DNA from: Euclidia mi
Lineage: Eukaryota; Arthropoda; Insecta; Lepidoptera; Erebidae
Assembly (NCBI GenBank): GCA_944739405.2
Contig: OX123209.2
Span: forward strand, 15,084,217 to 15,148,216
Reading direction: 5' to 3'
DNA: 64,000 nucleotides
The notes beneath the pieces are model-generated. The model was not told where the DNA came from and searched no databases. It saw only the letters and a list, made by a program, of their open reading frames with translations. The position numbers and the translations under genes are program-made. Positions 34,293 through 47,063 of the stretch are shown piece by piece. Position 1 is the first letter of the stretch; each line of letters opens with the position of its first letter.

Positions 34293-34622
34293 TTACTCGG
34301 CATCAACTGAAAAGTATCGATACTTACTGGTATCGAATAGCTTTTGGAAAATTTCAAGGTAAAACCAAAGATGTGTTAAATTAAAATTCTTTATATATTT
34401 CTTTATAAAATTTACGACAAGAAGTCTGCTTTTGTAGCGCTTCCTAAAAATATCAACTTTTCTAAATGTTTGCCTGTTTTGATTTCTTGAGGCAGTTATT
34501 GTCGCACCAGCTTTGAAAAAGAGCCTTTCGCAAGGTACAGAGGTACCTACTATGTTTAAATAAATGCGTGCTTGTTTAAATAAAGCTGGGAATACGGGCT
34601 TTAAATCTTCCCATTCCTCCAA
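34293..34622 (-). pseudogene. hAT transposase C-terminal dimerisation domain fragment
   Basis: 109 residues with FPALFKQARIYLNIVGTSVP and CERLFFKAGATITASRN, the hallmark of the hAT C-terminal dimerisation region (ZBED-type). It is normally the last part of a 500-700-residue protein, so the DDE core and BED finger are gone. It ends close to the left TIR, as expected for the 3' end of a hAT gene. Confidence 0.9.
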
Positions 34623-34689
34623 TGGGTTAGTTTGTCAGTAACTTAAAAAAATTAAATACTTAAAACAGAAAACAATCAATTTTTCCAGG

Positions 34690-35006
34690 TAGTAGAGCCT
34701 CGCTGATTTCAGCACGAATGGGCCGGCTCGACCGGGGAAGTACTACCCTCTCACAGAAAATCGACGTAAAGTAACAGTAACTAAACTGTTGCGTTTCGTT
34801 CGGTGAGTGAGAGTGCCGGAGGCCCATCCCCTGTTCCTTCTCCTTCATCCCATTCCTCCTCCTGTCCCTTTTCCCAACCCCAAGGGGCGGCAACGCACTT
34901 GTGACTCCTGTGGTGTTGCTTGTGTCCATGGGCGGTGGCAATTGCTTCCCATCAGGCGATCCATCTGCTCGTTTGCCGCCTATTATAAAAAAATAAAAAA
35001 AAATAT
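34690..35006 (+). mobile_element. Lepidopteran-type SINE/retroposon nested in hAT
   Basis: Contains GGGCCGGCTCGACCGG, a GGCAACGCACTTGTGAC block and a CATCAGGCGATCCATCTGCT / CGTTTGCC tail followed by A-rich TATAAAAAAATAAAAAAAA. From memory this arrangement is widespread in moth and butterfly genomes. Boundaries are approximate and no target duplication was found. Confidence 0.65.
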
Positions 35007-36037
35007 CTGCTGTTAAAAGTTAGGTTAAAAACACGGTCGGGACGAACAAACGAAAATAATCACAAAACAATGAATGACGCTGACGTGACGACAAAATATG
35101 GCGGCGACAGCAAAAATATTTTGAAAATAAATATTTTCATAATTAGTACTAAAATGAATTATTGACTTTGACATACTGATATGAGTACTTTTAACCGATA
35201 CCTACTCGATACTTAATTTTAAAGTATCGATACTAAAATTACTTGATATCGGAGAAAGGTATCGAGTATGTACTTGTATTTACTCGTATCGTTTTATCCC
35301 TAGTCCATAGCAATAGCTTATGTAGAAACATCAGTCTTACTTTTAATTCTGGCATTCCTTTTTCTGTCGTAAAAAGTTTGTACCTTTTTCTTATGTAGAT
35401 TGTTGAGAATTGTTAATCTTTTTAACTCTTCCTGGTTCCCTTCAGCCACCAAAGCCTTAGCTTTAATATTAAACTCATCACAGGCACTACAAGTGTCAGT
35501 GCGAGGGTAACCAAATGATATATTAAATTCTGTATTAAAAATGTTTCATAAGAAACATAATTCTCAGGGTAAGCATCCAAATACAACTTATGCAAGATCT
35601 TCAGGTAAATATTCTTTTTTGGTGTCTTTCATACTATAGTGGCTTTGCCTTCCTTTAAATGATTTTATGTGATTACATATTAATTGCTTCCTATTATCAA
35701 CTCATTTTTTGTGTGAACTACCTTTTCCTCTTTTATCATCTGGTGTCATTCCCAATTTTAATAACTTCTGCAAGTGCTCAAGTTTTCCTTTTGTAATACC
35801 AAAAATAGACAAAAAATCTTTGTAACATACAGGTACTTCTAATATCTTATCGTCTTCCTCTACTATTCTTACTTTATACGTTAAATGATTATGGTGAAAA
35901 TTTGCATCCATCTCATCCTTTCTACTACGCCTTCTTTTAACCTCTGGTACGTCATGAACATTGACATAACGATCCCTTTGTGTGTTTGACATTTCGAAGC
36001 GCGCGGGGCGTGATGCCATATGTTTATATAATTTCAA

Positions 36038-36954
36038 TTATTTCGTGATTATGTTAACACAAACTGGATATTGTGATTGTTATAGAAAACCAGATAACTA
36101 AAGAGCATTTGGAACTATTTATTATACTATAATTGTATTTTGTTTTTATTTGACAGGCCTACAAAATGTAACATTCCCGAAACTTTTACTCACCTAATAA
36201 AATTATCTTTATTGATATGTTTTTCTTTTACTTTTCCACTAAATATTGTTATTTCCATACAGATAAATAACCGATATATCATCTGATATAAACAAAATAA
36301 GCTCCTCCTAAGAAAAATAATATAAAATAGCAGTTTGAAAACTGCCAAAACATTGTCAAAATCTCAGATCATTGGCAATAATTTTCGACATTCGTTTATC
36401 ACTATTAACAAAATTACTTACCCTAAGCTGTTTGTTGTTACTTATTTGGATACATACAACATTCATTTAGTGATAAACACTGAAAACTCACCAGGTTTAG
36501 TGGATAAAAACATATTTTTCTATGCAAATATGTAAAATGTCCTAGAAATCGACAGTGTTTAGTTGCAAGCACATTTTGGCATGTTTGGGTGAAAATGAGT
36601 GATCGTTCTCTATGCTACCACAGAGTAAATAAATAGGGCAATTCAATAACGTAGCAAACTATTATATCATAGATACAAAATAAATCTAAAAATCTATCGA
36701 GAATGTCTTCCACGATATATTTTATCGCGATCTGAGGCGTATGCATGTGTGCGTGAATTGCATTGTCACTCGTATGTTTAGTCAAGGATCAGTGTCGTGA
36801 CGTCACCGCGTAAACTTCGCTCATCTGTCTTGTCAAGGATCCTTGACAACGTACAGTATGTTCTGTTTGGCAATATATTGTGATGTTTGAGGTATGTAAT
36901 AAAAACGAGATTCTTATTTTTATTAGTTTACTTAAATATGGAGTAAATAAATAT
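36038..36954. other. AT-rich spacer, no gene seen
   Basis: Counterpart of 1117-2120. Confidence 0.5.
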
Positions 36955-37477
36955 TTATACTTTTATGACTTTATAAATAAAACCAAGGTTACACACAAAA
37001 TTAATATATTTATATACAGTTATTAAATTACAAATAAAATGTAAAATAAAATAAATGTGTGTGTAAATACTAAAAAAAAATGTAGAAAGAAAAAAATACA
37101 ATTCCTCTAGAGTATGATACTCACGAAAGCACATTCCGAGGCAAAGAAAAACGTCACATAAAGAACAGACGACCGTGGTTGTTTTACGCACGTTTTTGGC
37201 GGCGCAGCGGACGCACCGACCCCTCTTCACTTTTTCCTGCTTTTTTGACGTGCGTTCTGCCTGTATGTCCTGTTGCTCTGGGAAGTGTCCCAGAGTAAGG
37301 TCCAGCCGGGCAGAACGCACGCCACTGGCACCTTGCCGCGGATTTACTGTCTTGCCGTAGCGCAAGAAAGTTTCTTGCGCTAACGCGTATCTGAATTGTC
37401 TATGTGACATTTTTCTTTGTTGCGAAAGATCAGCATTCGCGCAATGGATGATGTGGGCGTTCATTATGGACACATTG

Positions 37478-37655
37478 CACTCTATGCTACCACAGAGTAA
37501 ATAAATAGGGCAATTCAATAACGTAGCAAACTATTATATCATAGATACAAAATAAATTTAAAAATCTATCGAGAATGTCTTCCACGATATATTTTTTTTG
37601 CGAAAGATCAGCATTCGCGCAATGGATGATGTGGGCGTTCATTATGGACACATTG
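37478..37655 (-). repeat. Templated insertion in piggyBac A, unit 3
   Basis: Same junctions as 18010-18187. Confidence 0.9.
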
Positions 37656-38541
37656 AGGAGGCGCCGAAAACTTTGATGTACCATTTTAGTCCCCTCTTCC
37701 TTTCTAAAAGGTACATCGAAAGTTTTTGGTCTTTCAAATCGACGCCTCCCATGTGTCGGTTGTAGTCATGCACTACAACGAGTTTGATGCAATCCATCCC
37801 TGCACGTTGCCCCAACGTTGTCTCGTTACGGTGATAAGTGACAAAGTGGTGACTAGCTTTACATCTTTCCAACAGCCACGTCACCACAATGTACACTTAT
37901 CACCTGCCCCCTGGGTACACGCTTTTCATTGATATCTTTTATAACCTGGAGTGTCCCTACCCGGCGCCGGTGAAGTGTTCCGACTACGTCGGTCATTTTG
38001 GATTTTAAAAATCGGGCCAGGGACACGGAGTTATAAAAGTTATCCATGAAAAGCGTGTACCCTTTGCCCAAATAGCCCCCCATCAGTGTTAAAACAATTT
38101 TTGCGGTCGAACTTGTGAAGCCAAAATAATAGGTTTTGTCGAAGCTGTTTTACCAGTATAGATGACAGTCTTCAGACAGTAGCCAGTTACCGCCTCGCAA
38201 AGTTCGTACGTCTTCATGCCGAATCGTGCTGCTTTGGATCGGATGCACTGCACCCAACTCAAGCGCCCTTTCCAAAGCAGCAACGACTCGTCAATAGACA
38301 GTTCTATGCAAGGCGTGTAAATGGCTTGAAATTCTGAATTTAGGTGTGCCAAAACAGAATTTATTTTGAATAGTTTTCGTTCCTCCCTGTTCATGGCTGG
38401 AGACAAGAAGTCATTGTCGGCAAAGTGCAGGAATTTAATGAGCAGCCAAAAACCGTTGTAGTGACAGGAGGCTACGGAACCTCGGCATGCTCAAGATGCC
38501 CGTAGACCAGTACTCATCGATACGGCTCGTGACACAGATAT

Positions 38542-38578
38542 GCTTATGGGTATAATGAAAATCATTATACCCATAAGC
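38542..38578. repeat. 17-bp palindrome in piggyBac A, unit 3
   Basis: Identical to 3453-3489. Confidence 0.9.
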
Positions 38579-39115
38579 CGGAAAATTTCGTCAGTGGTCG
38601 TTTCCACCCACCCGTTCAGCCGCGATGACGGAGTCAGGGTATCTGTCTCAACAGCCGTATCGATGGTACGTTGAGCATACTTATTGGTTTCGCCCACAAT
38701 CATGTCCATGATGGGCAGGTCCCAAATTTGAGTAAACAGGTCCAATGGACCCGTTCCCTCAATTTTGGGACCTGCCTCCTCGCGAAATGCTGACTTTTCG
38801 CCGCAGAATGTGGTGAAATCATCACCCCAGAGGAATTCCTCGTTTTGAGCCGCCCTTTCGTCTTCTTCGTCGTCTTCTTCTTCTCCCTGCAGAAGCTGCT
38901 GCAGCTCTTCGAGAGTGAGGTTCTCCCCTTCATCAACCTCACTGCTAGACTCACCCAGCACCGCTTCTGCAGGGGACGACTCGAAGAACTGCTCGTTATC
39001 CTATAAAAACAGAAATGTTCCAACACCCAAAGTGCAAACAAAAGAACATGCATCACCTGTGTAGCGATAAAAAAGGAATGCCCTAAAATGTTGCAATGGT
39101 TATGAGCCGTTAAAA

Positions 39116-39430
39116 ATTAGGTACCTATGTTTCGTAAATAATAATTTTAAATAAATTATAAAACCAACACCAATCATGCCCCACGCAAGATATTGTTAGT
39201 TACACAGTTCAATTTAGATACATGCAAGCAGGCCCTTATTCATCCGACTATAATAGTAAGAAATTTCCATAAAGTTCCAGTAGTTGTGGATCATGAAGAA
39301 ATTAGGTACCTACGGTTCGTAATTATTAATTTAAAAGGTACAAAAAGCTAACACCAGTCATGCAGCACGCAAGATATTGTCAGTGGCAGAATAGTAAAAT
39401 AATAATAGTTAAATTCAAGCAGACTCTTTC
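39116..39430. repeat. Imperfect tandem duplication, unit 3
   Basis: Counterpart of 4801-5115. Confidence 0.65.
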
Positions 39431-39573
39431 TCTATTATGAATCGAAATTTATATACACACTGACCATCATCAGCGGCGTAAGTGGCACATGGGTTCAGAT
39501 CTCAGTTGCAGCCTGCAAATAATAGCTACGTAATAAACTAAATACTTAAATTTTATAAAAAATAAATTCATAC

Positions 39574-39627
39574 GCTATCGGCCATGTTGGGCGTGAATGA
39601 CGCCTCGCCAGACGCAGTTGCCGAAGT
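39574..39627 (-). other. 54-nt exon-like segment, unit 3
   Basis: Counterpart of 5260-5313. Confidence 0.45.
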
Positions 39628-39671
39628 CTGAAAATAGATTTTTGTAAGAATTACTGATGTAACAAAATTAT

Positions 39672-40149
39672 TGGTTCGGCGATACACCGAAACCGTAGGT
39701 AGGTTCTAGGCGACTTGGGAGGGAAATGGACTGTATACAGAGGATAGCGGTTACGGGAGTGGTGATTGAGTGGGTATAGGATATTTCAAGGATGGAGGGC
39801 ACTTACCTTATACAACCTTCTTCGTTTCCGAAGGGCAGTCTTCTGGTGGTTGCAGCTGCTTGTTTTCACTTCACTTCACCGTCACTCCCACTTGCGAGCG
39901 GTTTATATATGTGGTAATAATCACATACAGCGATGCGGCGCGATACGAACGAGACGGCGTTCTCAGCGAGCGGAATGTTCTGGACTGTCACTCGCGTCGA
40001 CGATCGCGGCGACGAATCGGGCGAAAGGCAGTGCCTCTTCCAGGGAGTGGGAGAGAGGGAGACGGAAATATGGTATCGCTCACACTTGTACGTGGAACGA
40101 TTGATGTTGATGCGATTAGTTATAGATAGGAAGGTAGATGGCGCTACCA
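39672..40149 (-). repeat. BEL/Pao 3' LTR, 478 bp, unit 3
   Basis: A 22-bp deletion at about 39752 lies between two GGTT copies. It shares TTCTGGTGGTTGCAGCTG and GGGAGTGGTG with unit 1. Confidence 0.9.
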
Positions 40150-40368
40150 TATCCCCCCGGCCCTAAAGGGTTGCCTTTAAAAAATAAAAATAGAATTGAA
40201 CTTAGCTATGTTGGGTGTACTACCGCATAACCCATCAATAGGCTAAGACAGCGATATGACAATAAAATTAATCTAAATTAACTTTAGCGAAAACTACAAA
40301 CGCAATAATAGCGAAAACTACTAACTAAATACTTAAACTAAGAGGTAGGTCCAACTTCAGGCTAGATC

Positions 40369-41467
40369 TCACTGAGTTGGAAGCGGACGCGAGTTGATCC
40401 GTGCCTCGACTTGTGCAAGGACAGTTAAAGGCTCTTCGTAAGAGAGGATCTGTTGACCTATAACTTTGAAGAGATGCGTTTTAATTACTTTGACCATGCT
40501 TGCCCAACATCCACCGAAATGTGGTGATGCTGGTGGAATAAACTTCCAGTCAATATGATCTATGGAAAGTTCTTCCTGAAGACGAGTACGATAACCCGCG
40601 ACGTGATTGAAACAAGTAGCGGGAACAAGTTCAATCAATTTACTAACGCGGTTGGCGACAAAAGTCTGCCAGCGGTGAGGAGAAGAATAAATCCAAGCGA
40701 GCACTACCTTGGAGTCGGAAAATGCGTATATTTATTAATAGAGTAGTGGGGCAAAACTGTGTCTTGAACCTTGCGGAGCAACTGAGACAGCAGAAGGGCC
40801 GCGCACAACTCCAGTCTCGCAACCGAAATGGTTTTAACAGGCGAGACCTTAGACTTGGCACAAACTAACTGCACCGAGTAGTTAGAACCAATGCGGACTT
40901 GCAGATATACGACTCCGCCGTGAGCACGCTCGCTGGCGTCAGCGAAACCTATTAAGTTGACGGTACATCCATCTACCAACCCAAGATGACGCGGAATAGT
41001 AATATGATTGAGCGCGGCAAGCTCAATACAAAACTGGCCCCAAGCGGCGACAATATGGTTAAGGGGTGTTTCATCCCACTCACACTTTGATAGCCAAAGC
41101 TCCTTGATCAAGAGCTTGGCGTACAAAATTGTGGGAGCCACAAACCCATTATGTCCCATAGTCGAGCCACTGTGGACAGCATAGTGCGCTTGGCGCACTT
41201 ATCATCTGGTGGTGAGACGTCAAACCGAAAACTATCGCAGGATTTGTCCCAGCGTAAACCGAGAACCTTATGCGGTACAGACTTCTCAAACTCAATGTCT
41301 GGAGAAGCTTTTTGAGAATCTGGTATGCGTGCGAGAACCTCCTTAGAGTTGCTTGTCCATTTGACAAGATCAAACTGGCCTCGCTTGAAAAGCTGAATAA
41401 GCTCTTCACAAAGCGAAATTGCTAGCGGAGCGGGTATGACATTACAGGCAATGCCGTCTATATACAA
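40369..41467 (-). pseudogene. BEL/Pao pol remnant, unit 3
   Basis: Same lesions. Has ELAALNH like unit 1 but DSQKASP like units 2 and 4, so a switch in similarity falls within this gene. Confidence 0.9.
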
Positions 41468-41477
41468 AGCGGATGTG

Positions 41478-41531
41478 TAGTATAGTATAGTGTAGCGTAG
41501 CGTAGCTTAGCGTAGCATAGCATAGCATAGC
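41478..41531. repeat. TAGCR pentamer microsatellite, unit 3
   Basis: Same as unit 2. Confidence 0.8.
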
Positions 41532-41534
41532 TAA

Positions 41535-42136
41535 TTAGTGCTTTATCTTACACACAGTTTTAGCACCCACCTTGATCTCTTGAAGAGCAGAACAACAACA
41601 AGACGTAATACAATGAGAAGTATGTAACGTAGGTACGGTACCCATAATCACATACCAAAGTACCGTCTCAATAGCGGGCGGTAAATCATATCGCTCACTA
41701 CGTACTATTTTAGTTAGTAGCAAGTGCGGAAATATTGAAGCTCCGATCAAAAGATCAATGCCTGCCGGATTCGCAAACTCCGCGTCGGCTAGCGGCAATG
41801 ACTCGAGATGAGTGAGTGATGCTACGTCTACCTTAGCGTTCGGCAATGCGTCCGTGATACGCTCCACGATAAGCGAAGAAATGTTAAAATTAATATTCCT
41901 ATCAAAACGCGAATGTATTTTAATATCTACGGAACCCCTGCAATGCTTTTCTGATCCGCCTATCCCTTTGACGGTTGAGTTAGTATTTTTAAAGTTATTC
42001 CATAATCCGAGGCGTTTGAAGCATTCCGATGTTATTAGATTGGTCTGAGATGCGCTATCTAGCAGACAACGTACCATGTGCGGCGACCCATTAACATCAT
42101 ATACGATAACTTGCGCTGTCGCTAACAGTACCGTCT
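41535..42136 (-). pseudogene. gag-protease, C-terminal half, unit 3
   Basis: Protease half, cut by Harbinger at the same TTA. Confidence 0.9.
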
Positions 42137-42270
42137 TAAGCTTTGGTCTGGTGATCATGACGCACAACGCTGCGGTATGCGCCGCAACCCAGCGTCACGA
42201 CGCAGCATTTAGCGTCCCTGCGGAGAGGTGGTCAGTTGATTTTGCCGCAGCTACCAAGGTAGACGTGAAC

Positions 42271-45038
42271 ATGAACAATTTTTCTGTAATTTGTGCTTTG
42301 CTTGAAGAGGAGGAAGAAGAAGAATTTTTACTGCTTCTGAATAGACAAAGAAAATCTCCGAGGAACATGTTTTTACAACGGAGGAGTGAAGGTTGTTACG
42401 AAACCTTAATAAAAAGGCATTTAATTGATTGTGAAGAAAAATTCATGGGTTACTTTCGGGTTTCAAGGGAGATCTATAACAAGATTTTAATGGCCATAAA
42501 AGATGATATTAGTGACATACAGCCTAGAACCAGAAATCGGAATTTTGCTATTACGGCACAAGAAAAACTATTCCTAGCGTTAAGGTAAGTTAAATGAATT
42601 TATTTCGGTAATTAAATAAAACAATTCATAATCATATTATTTTTATTAATCGAATACAGTAACTCGGTATAATATCAAAGTATGTTGAATGATTGTTGTG
42701 GGGATGGTGTCTCTCGTTGCGAGTTGTATGCGTGGATTGGATGCTGTGGTGTGTTGAATGATTGCTGTGGGGATGGTGTCTCTCGTTGCGAGTTGTATGC
42801 GTGGATTGGATGTTGTGGTGTGTTGAATGATTGCTGTGGGGATGGTGTCTCTCGTTGCGAGTTGTATGCGTGGATTGGATGCTGTGGTGTGTTGAATGAT
42901 TGCTGTGGGGATGGTGTCTCTCGTTGCGAGTTGTATGCGTGGATTGGATGTTGTGGTGTGTTGAATGATTGCTGTGGGGATGGTGTCTCTCGTTGCGAGT
43001 TGTATGCGTGGATTGGATGCTGTGGTGTGTTGAATGATTGCTGTGGGGATGGTGTCTCTCGTTGCGAGTTGTATGCGTGGATTGGATGCTGTGGTGTGTT
43101 GAATGATTGCTGTGGGGATGGTGTCTCTCGTTGCGCCAAGACCAATAATTCCATTTCAGTAACGATGTTACAAACTTGTGCTCTGATTTGAGCTATTTTG
43201 TCCGGAGGAAATTGACAAACTACGTCGGCCATACTCCTAAAGAATATGTGTACTGGAGTATTGCCTTTTTCTGTAATTTGTCTCAACATGTTTGTTCTTT
43301 CTTCTCTATTCTTTCTAAACTCTTCGACAAGGCTGTCTCTTTTTTCTTTTTCACTTGTGATGTACCTTGAGTTTTGTTTTGTGTTATTGAATGTCCTTCT
43401 TGCGATGGTTGTTGTGAAATAGATTCACATGGTGAATACGGCGTTGAACTCGGCATTGAAGAAGTTGGTCCTGAACATATCTCTACTGGCAAATTGTTAT
43501 CTTCATCAACCTCAAGAACATTTCCGGGATTTAGATTTGAAATAGACTCCCTTTCTTCAAAGCTGTCATTTATAAATTTAAGTCTTTCGTCGTCATACTT
43601 TGAAACGAAAGAAGCACTTCCGGTTTTCTTCTTATTCTGATTTTTTCTATAATTGTCGCGTAAATTACGCCATTTATTCTTACATTCTTCAGCTGAAACA
43701 ATAACATTGTTAGTTAATATAGAACTACTATATAGTCTGTTTTAGTTCGATGTTCTGTGGAGGTAAACAGGAGTAGTGATTTTAACCTTTTGGCCGCCCA
43801 TCTCTACAAAACACGATGCGCCCATCTCTACAGAAAAAGAAGGCTCTAAATGTCGTAAATTTATTGTATTTCCATAGTTACTTCTAATCAAGTAGTGGCG
43901 CTGAGGGCACGAAAATCTCCTACTTCTATAGAAGTGATTGGCGTTCAAAAGGTTAAACGAGATAATCCGAATAAATAAAGTATTTTTCTTCATGGAGAAA
44001 TAAGATTTAGTTAGATGGATTCATAATTGATAATTCACTATTCTGTTTACCTACACGGACCACTGAACTGAAACGGACTACCTTTGCACCGATGTTTGAC
44101 CTATTAATTACCTACTTTTTTTTTACAGGTATTTGGCGACTGGAGAAAGCTATAGATCTTTAAGTTTTCAATTTCGAATTAGCCATAATTGGATATGCAG
44201 AATTGTGCCTAAAGTCTTACAAAGTATATGCTTGAGACTTTTAAACGTTGCACTTCCTGAACCCACCGAGGAAGATTTTAAAAGAATAGCCGAAGAATAT
44301 TGGTTTTTATGGAATTTTCCTAATTGTATCGGGGCAATAGATGGTAAGCACATACGCATCGTGTGCCCAAGTAACAGCGGGTCCTTATTTTTTAATTATA
44401 AGCAGTTTTTTTCTATTGTTTTACTTGCCGTGGTCGATGCGAATCGAAAATTTATAACAATAGATGTTGGTTCTTATGGCAAAGAAGGTGACGCAGGCAT
44501 ATTTATGAAATCTGATGTATTTAAGAAAATTCAAAATGAGCAGCTAAAGTTTCCCCCGCCAACAAAGTTGCCGGAAGCTGACATAGAAATGCCTTATGTT
44601 TTCGTAGGTGATGATGCATTTAGTCTCACCAACTATATGATGAAACCATACTCAAAAAATCATGCGTCTCAAGATAGGTCAAAACGAATTTTCAACTACC
44701 GCCTTAGTAGAGCAAGAAGAACATCTGAAAATGCTTTTGGCATATTATGTCAACGATTTCGAATATTTTTTTCACCTATTCCAGTAAACCCTCGTGTCGT
44801 AGACAAGTTGGTTATGTCAGCTTGTATCATCCATAATATGATGAGTTCTTTGATCATACACGATTCAGACAGAAATACTCTTGAAATGCCTTCTGAAAAT
44901 GTAATTCCTATGGCGCGTATACCGGGAAGAGGTTATAATATAAATGGTTCGGTGACACGTGACTTATTCAAGCAGTATTTCAACAGTGATCGTGGTAGTG
45001 TACCTTGGCAAGACAGTGAAGTAGATAGGACAAGTTAA
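42271..45038 (+). CDS. Harbinger transposase (HARBI1-like), intact, 407 aa
   Basis: Exons 42271-42584 and 44129-45038 join to 1224 nt. Start chosen at MNNFSVICALLEEEE, inside the element; a longer frame upstream only reads through the TIR from gag. The N-terminal part has an acidic stretch and CYETLIKRHLIDCEEKFMGY, then FAITAQEKLFLALR, a helix-turn-helix-like region (SFQFRISHNWICRIV), and the DDE catalytic domain with Asp in GAIDGKHI, Asp in VGDDAFSL and Glu in RTSENAFGIL. Length fits the family. Units 2 and 4 differ by one T near the start. Within the intron, 42585-44128, lies exon 2 of the antisense MADF gene. Confidence 0.9.
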
Positions 45039-45400
45039 GTGAGTAGGTAATTCAAAACTTATTGCTTATTTTCTATAACACTAAATAAACACCACCAAGT
45101 TAAATTGTTCATTCAATTTAAATTAAATTGTTCATCAAGTTTCCAACCTCAGAATCATCAAAATGTTTCATGTGTCACTAGTAATGTTTGCCACTTTTTA
45201 TGTAAACTTAGGTACCTACCGCTGTCGAATAAACAATTAAAAATATATACAAACAACTCACGTGTTTTATTCAACTTCTCAGCTATCTCCCTCCAGCAAT
45301 TTTCTTTAACTATCAAACTTTTATGTTTTTTGTCTTTATTTTTATATAAAGAAGGATAGTTGCGAACTAATTCTATTAAATTGTCTTCGAAAAATTCCAT
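42675..45400 (-). CDS. Harbinger MADF-domain protein, unit 3
   Basis: Exon 1 45400-45262, exon 2 43692-42675, same borders and the same A-run frame problem as unit 2. All repeat units read NTPQHPI here, whereas units 2 and 4 have one NAPQHPI. Confidence 0.8.
42682..43138. repeat. 69-bp minisatellite, unit 3
   Basis: Same copy number as units 2 and 4, so no array length change since duplication. Confidence 0.95.
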
Positions 45401-45636
45401 ATTGACTCAGTGACGCACACCCGTGACGCGCACCGCACACCGCAGCGTTGAACCGAGAATGACGCCGCGCTGTGCGGCAGTACACCTCCCCACTTCACCG
45501 CGCTTGCCCCTCGCCGCTGACGCATACTGCGACGGAACAAGAGAACATTCTCGACGTTTTTCATATGATTGAGTGTCCGGCAACGCATACCGCATACCGC
45601 AGCGTTGTGCGTCATGATCACCAGACCAAAGCTTTA

Positions 45637-47063
45637 GACGCCGTACACTGCGTTTTGGCCCTGCGCGGATCATTATAGATGCGCGAGTGCCGTCCTCGCG
45701 TGCGCGTCGCCCGCGCAATGGATGTCATACACAACGATACTTCGCCCTCAGACGCGGAAGGCTCAGCTACCGTGGTCTGCACCTGCGGCGTAAGTGTGTC
45801 AAGGTTAGCGGCTTGGCTTGACAACGGGTTATCTTTATCAAAATGTAACAGTGTATGATGTTTTTGATTACATGAGCGACATCTCGTTCTACTAGAACAA
45901 TTACTCGTTTTATGTTTTATGCTTAAGCAGTTAATGCAAGCTTTGTTATCTTTTACGCATTTAAAACGAGCGGTTGCATGCAAATTATCGAAGGCGGGAC
46001 ACTTGTATAAGTGGCCGTGCACTATATAACTGCACAGACACTTCTGTAAATTATTATTATTAGATTCCGAATATGTAACGTAAGATTGTGGATTAGGGAC
46101 CGAGTTATTACCACTAGTTCGCGATTTATTCAACCTTTGTTTGTTGCTGTTAGTGTTAGACGGGCCAGGTGAACCAGACTGCGTATTATGAAATATTCGA
46201 CACTGATCTTTTATGAACGAAATAAAACTATCTAGTGTAGGTATTTTATTATTGCGTTCCGTCATCTCGAATGCGCGAATTGTATCAGTGTCAAACTTTT
46301 TTAAAGCGAGTTGAAGCAACATAAAGTCGGAAAGATCTTCTAATTTTAAATTCCTAAGAGAATTAACCGCGGTTACGAAGTTATCAATAAACAGCTGGAA
46401 ATTCGAGACAGACGCGTTGCCGGACAGTTTGAGATTTAAAGCTTGGTCAAAGTACGTAGACGCTAGGACGCGCGTGTCCTGATATCTGTCAAGTAGTGAC
46501 TGAAATATGACCTGATAATTCTCAGCACTGGGTGTGACACCTGCAAATACGGACTGGGCTTTCGGTGACAGTTTACCTATTAAATAGTACAACCTGTCAG
46601 CATCTGTCAGAGAACCATTATCGTGCACTGTAGACTTAAAACTCGCATAGAATAACGGCCAATTTCGTATATCTCCGTCAAACGACATAATCTCGATTGG
46701 CGGTAATCTCGGTTTGCGGGCAACGGGCTCTGCCGAACATTTACCCTCCAATTGCGATTGTATACGCTTAATAATACAATAAAGATCTTCGAATGAGGTA
46801 TACGCCTGATAGTTCGGTTTTTCATCAGGATTGATAGAAAGTAATCTTGCGTTATAATCGTCTAACAACTTATGAAAATCTGTTCGAATACTATCTACTG
46901 TTATACAATAACTGAGAAATGCTTCGCTATTACTGTCAGACATAGATGCGGTTTTTGATCGTTCATAGATGTTTTGAATGCGCTCAAATAAAATATTGCG
47001 TTTCGCTTCCAAGATTGTCATCTCTTTGTCTTCCGACACGCGTGACTTCTTTTGTTGTGACAT
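45637..47063 (-). pseudogene. gag, N-terminal half, unit 3
   Basis: As unit 2 with a few private substitutions (LCSYIVHG, LTPQVQ, VAEPSA). Confidence 0.9.

Larger units (their letters stand above)
34221..35302 (-). mobile_element. hAT transposon remnant, 1082 bp, unit 3 only
   Basis: Ends TAGGGATGAAACGATAC and inverse TAGGGATAAAACGATAC; 8-bp duplication GTCCATAG at 34213-34220 and 35303-35310. Other units keep the single site. Subterminal AAGTATCGATACTT palindromes lie at both ends. It keeps only the transposase C-terminus and hosts a retroposon. Confidence 0.9.
33686..36037 (-). pseudogene. DUF7869-family gene split by hAT, unit 3
   Basis: C-terminal piece 34009-33686, then the MDYQKN piece, then the hAT remnant inserted right at its start, then the N-terminal piece 36037-35702. 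Lacks the 42-bp deletion of units 2 and 4. A T-to-C change removes the Met used to start the N-terminal piece in the other units. Confidence 0.7.
36955..39000 (-). pseudogene. piggyBac transposase A, broken, unit 3
   Basis: Has the templated insertion of units 2 and 4 but not their 47-bp deletion, so 37896-37642 still encodes VTWLLERCKASHHF and YNRHMGGVDLKDQ in one frame. One A fewer than unit 1 near 37670 shifts the frame after WYIKVF. Confidence 0.9.
42139..45633 (+). mobile_element. PIF/Harbinger DNA transposon, 3495 bp, unit 3
   Basis: TTA duplications at 42136-42138 and 45634-45636 and the same 43-nt TIRs. The only copy here with an undisrupted transposase reading frame, so it is the best candidate for an autonomous element. 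Confidence 0.95.
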
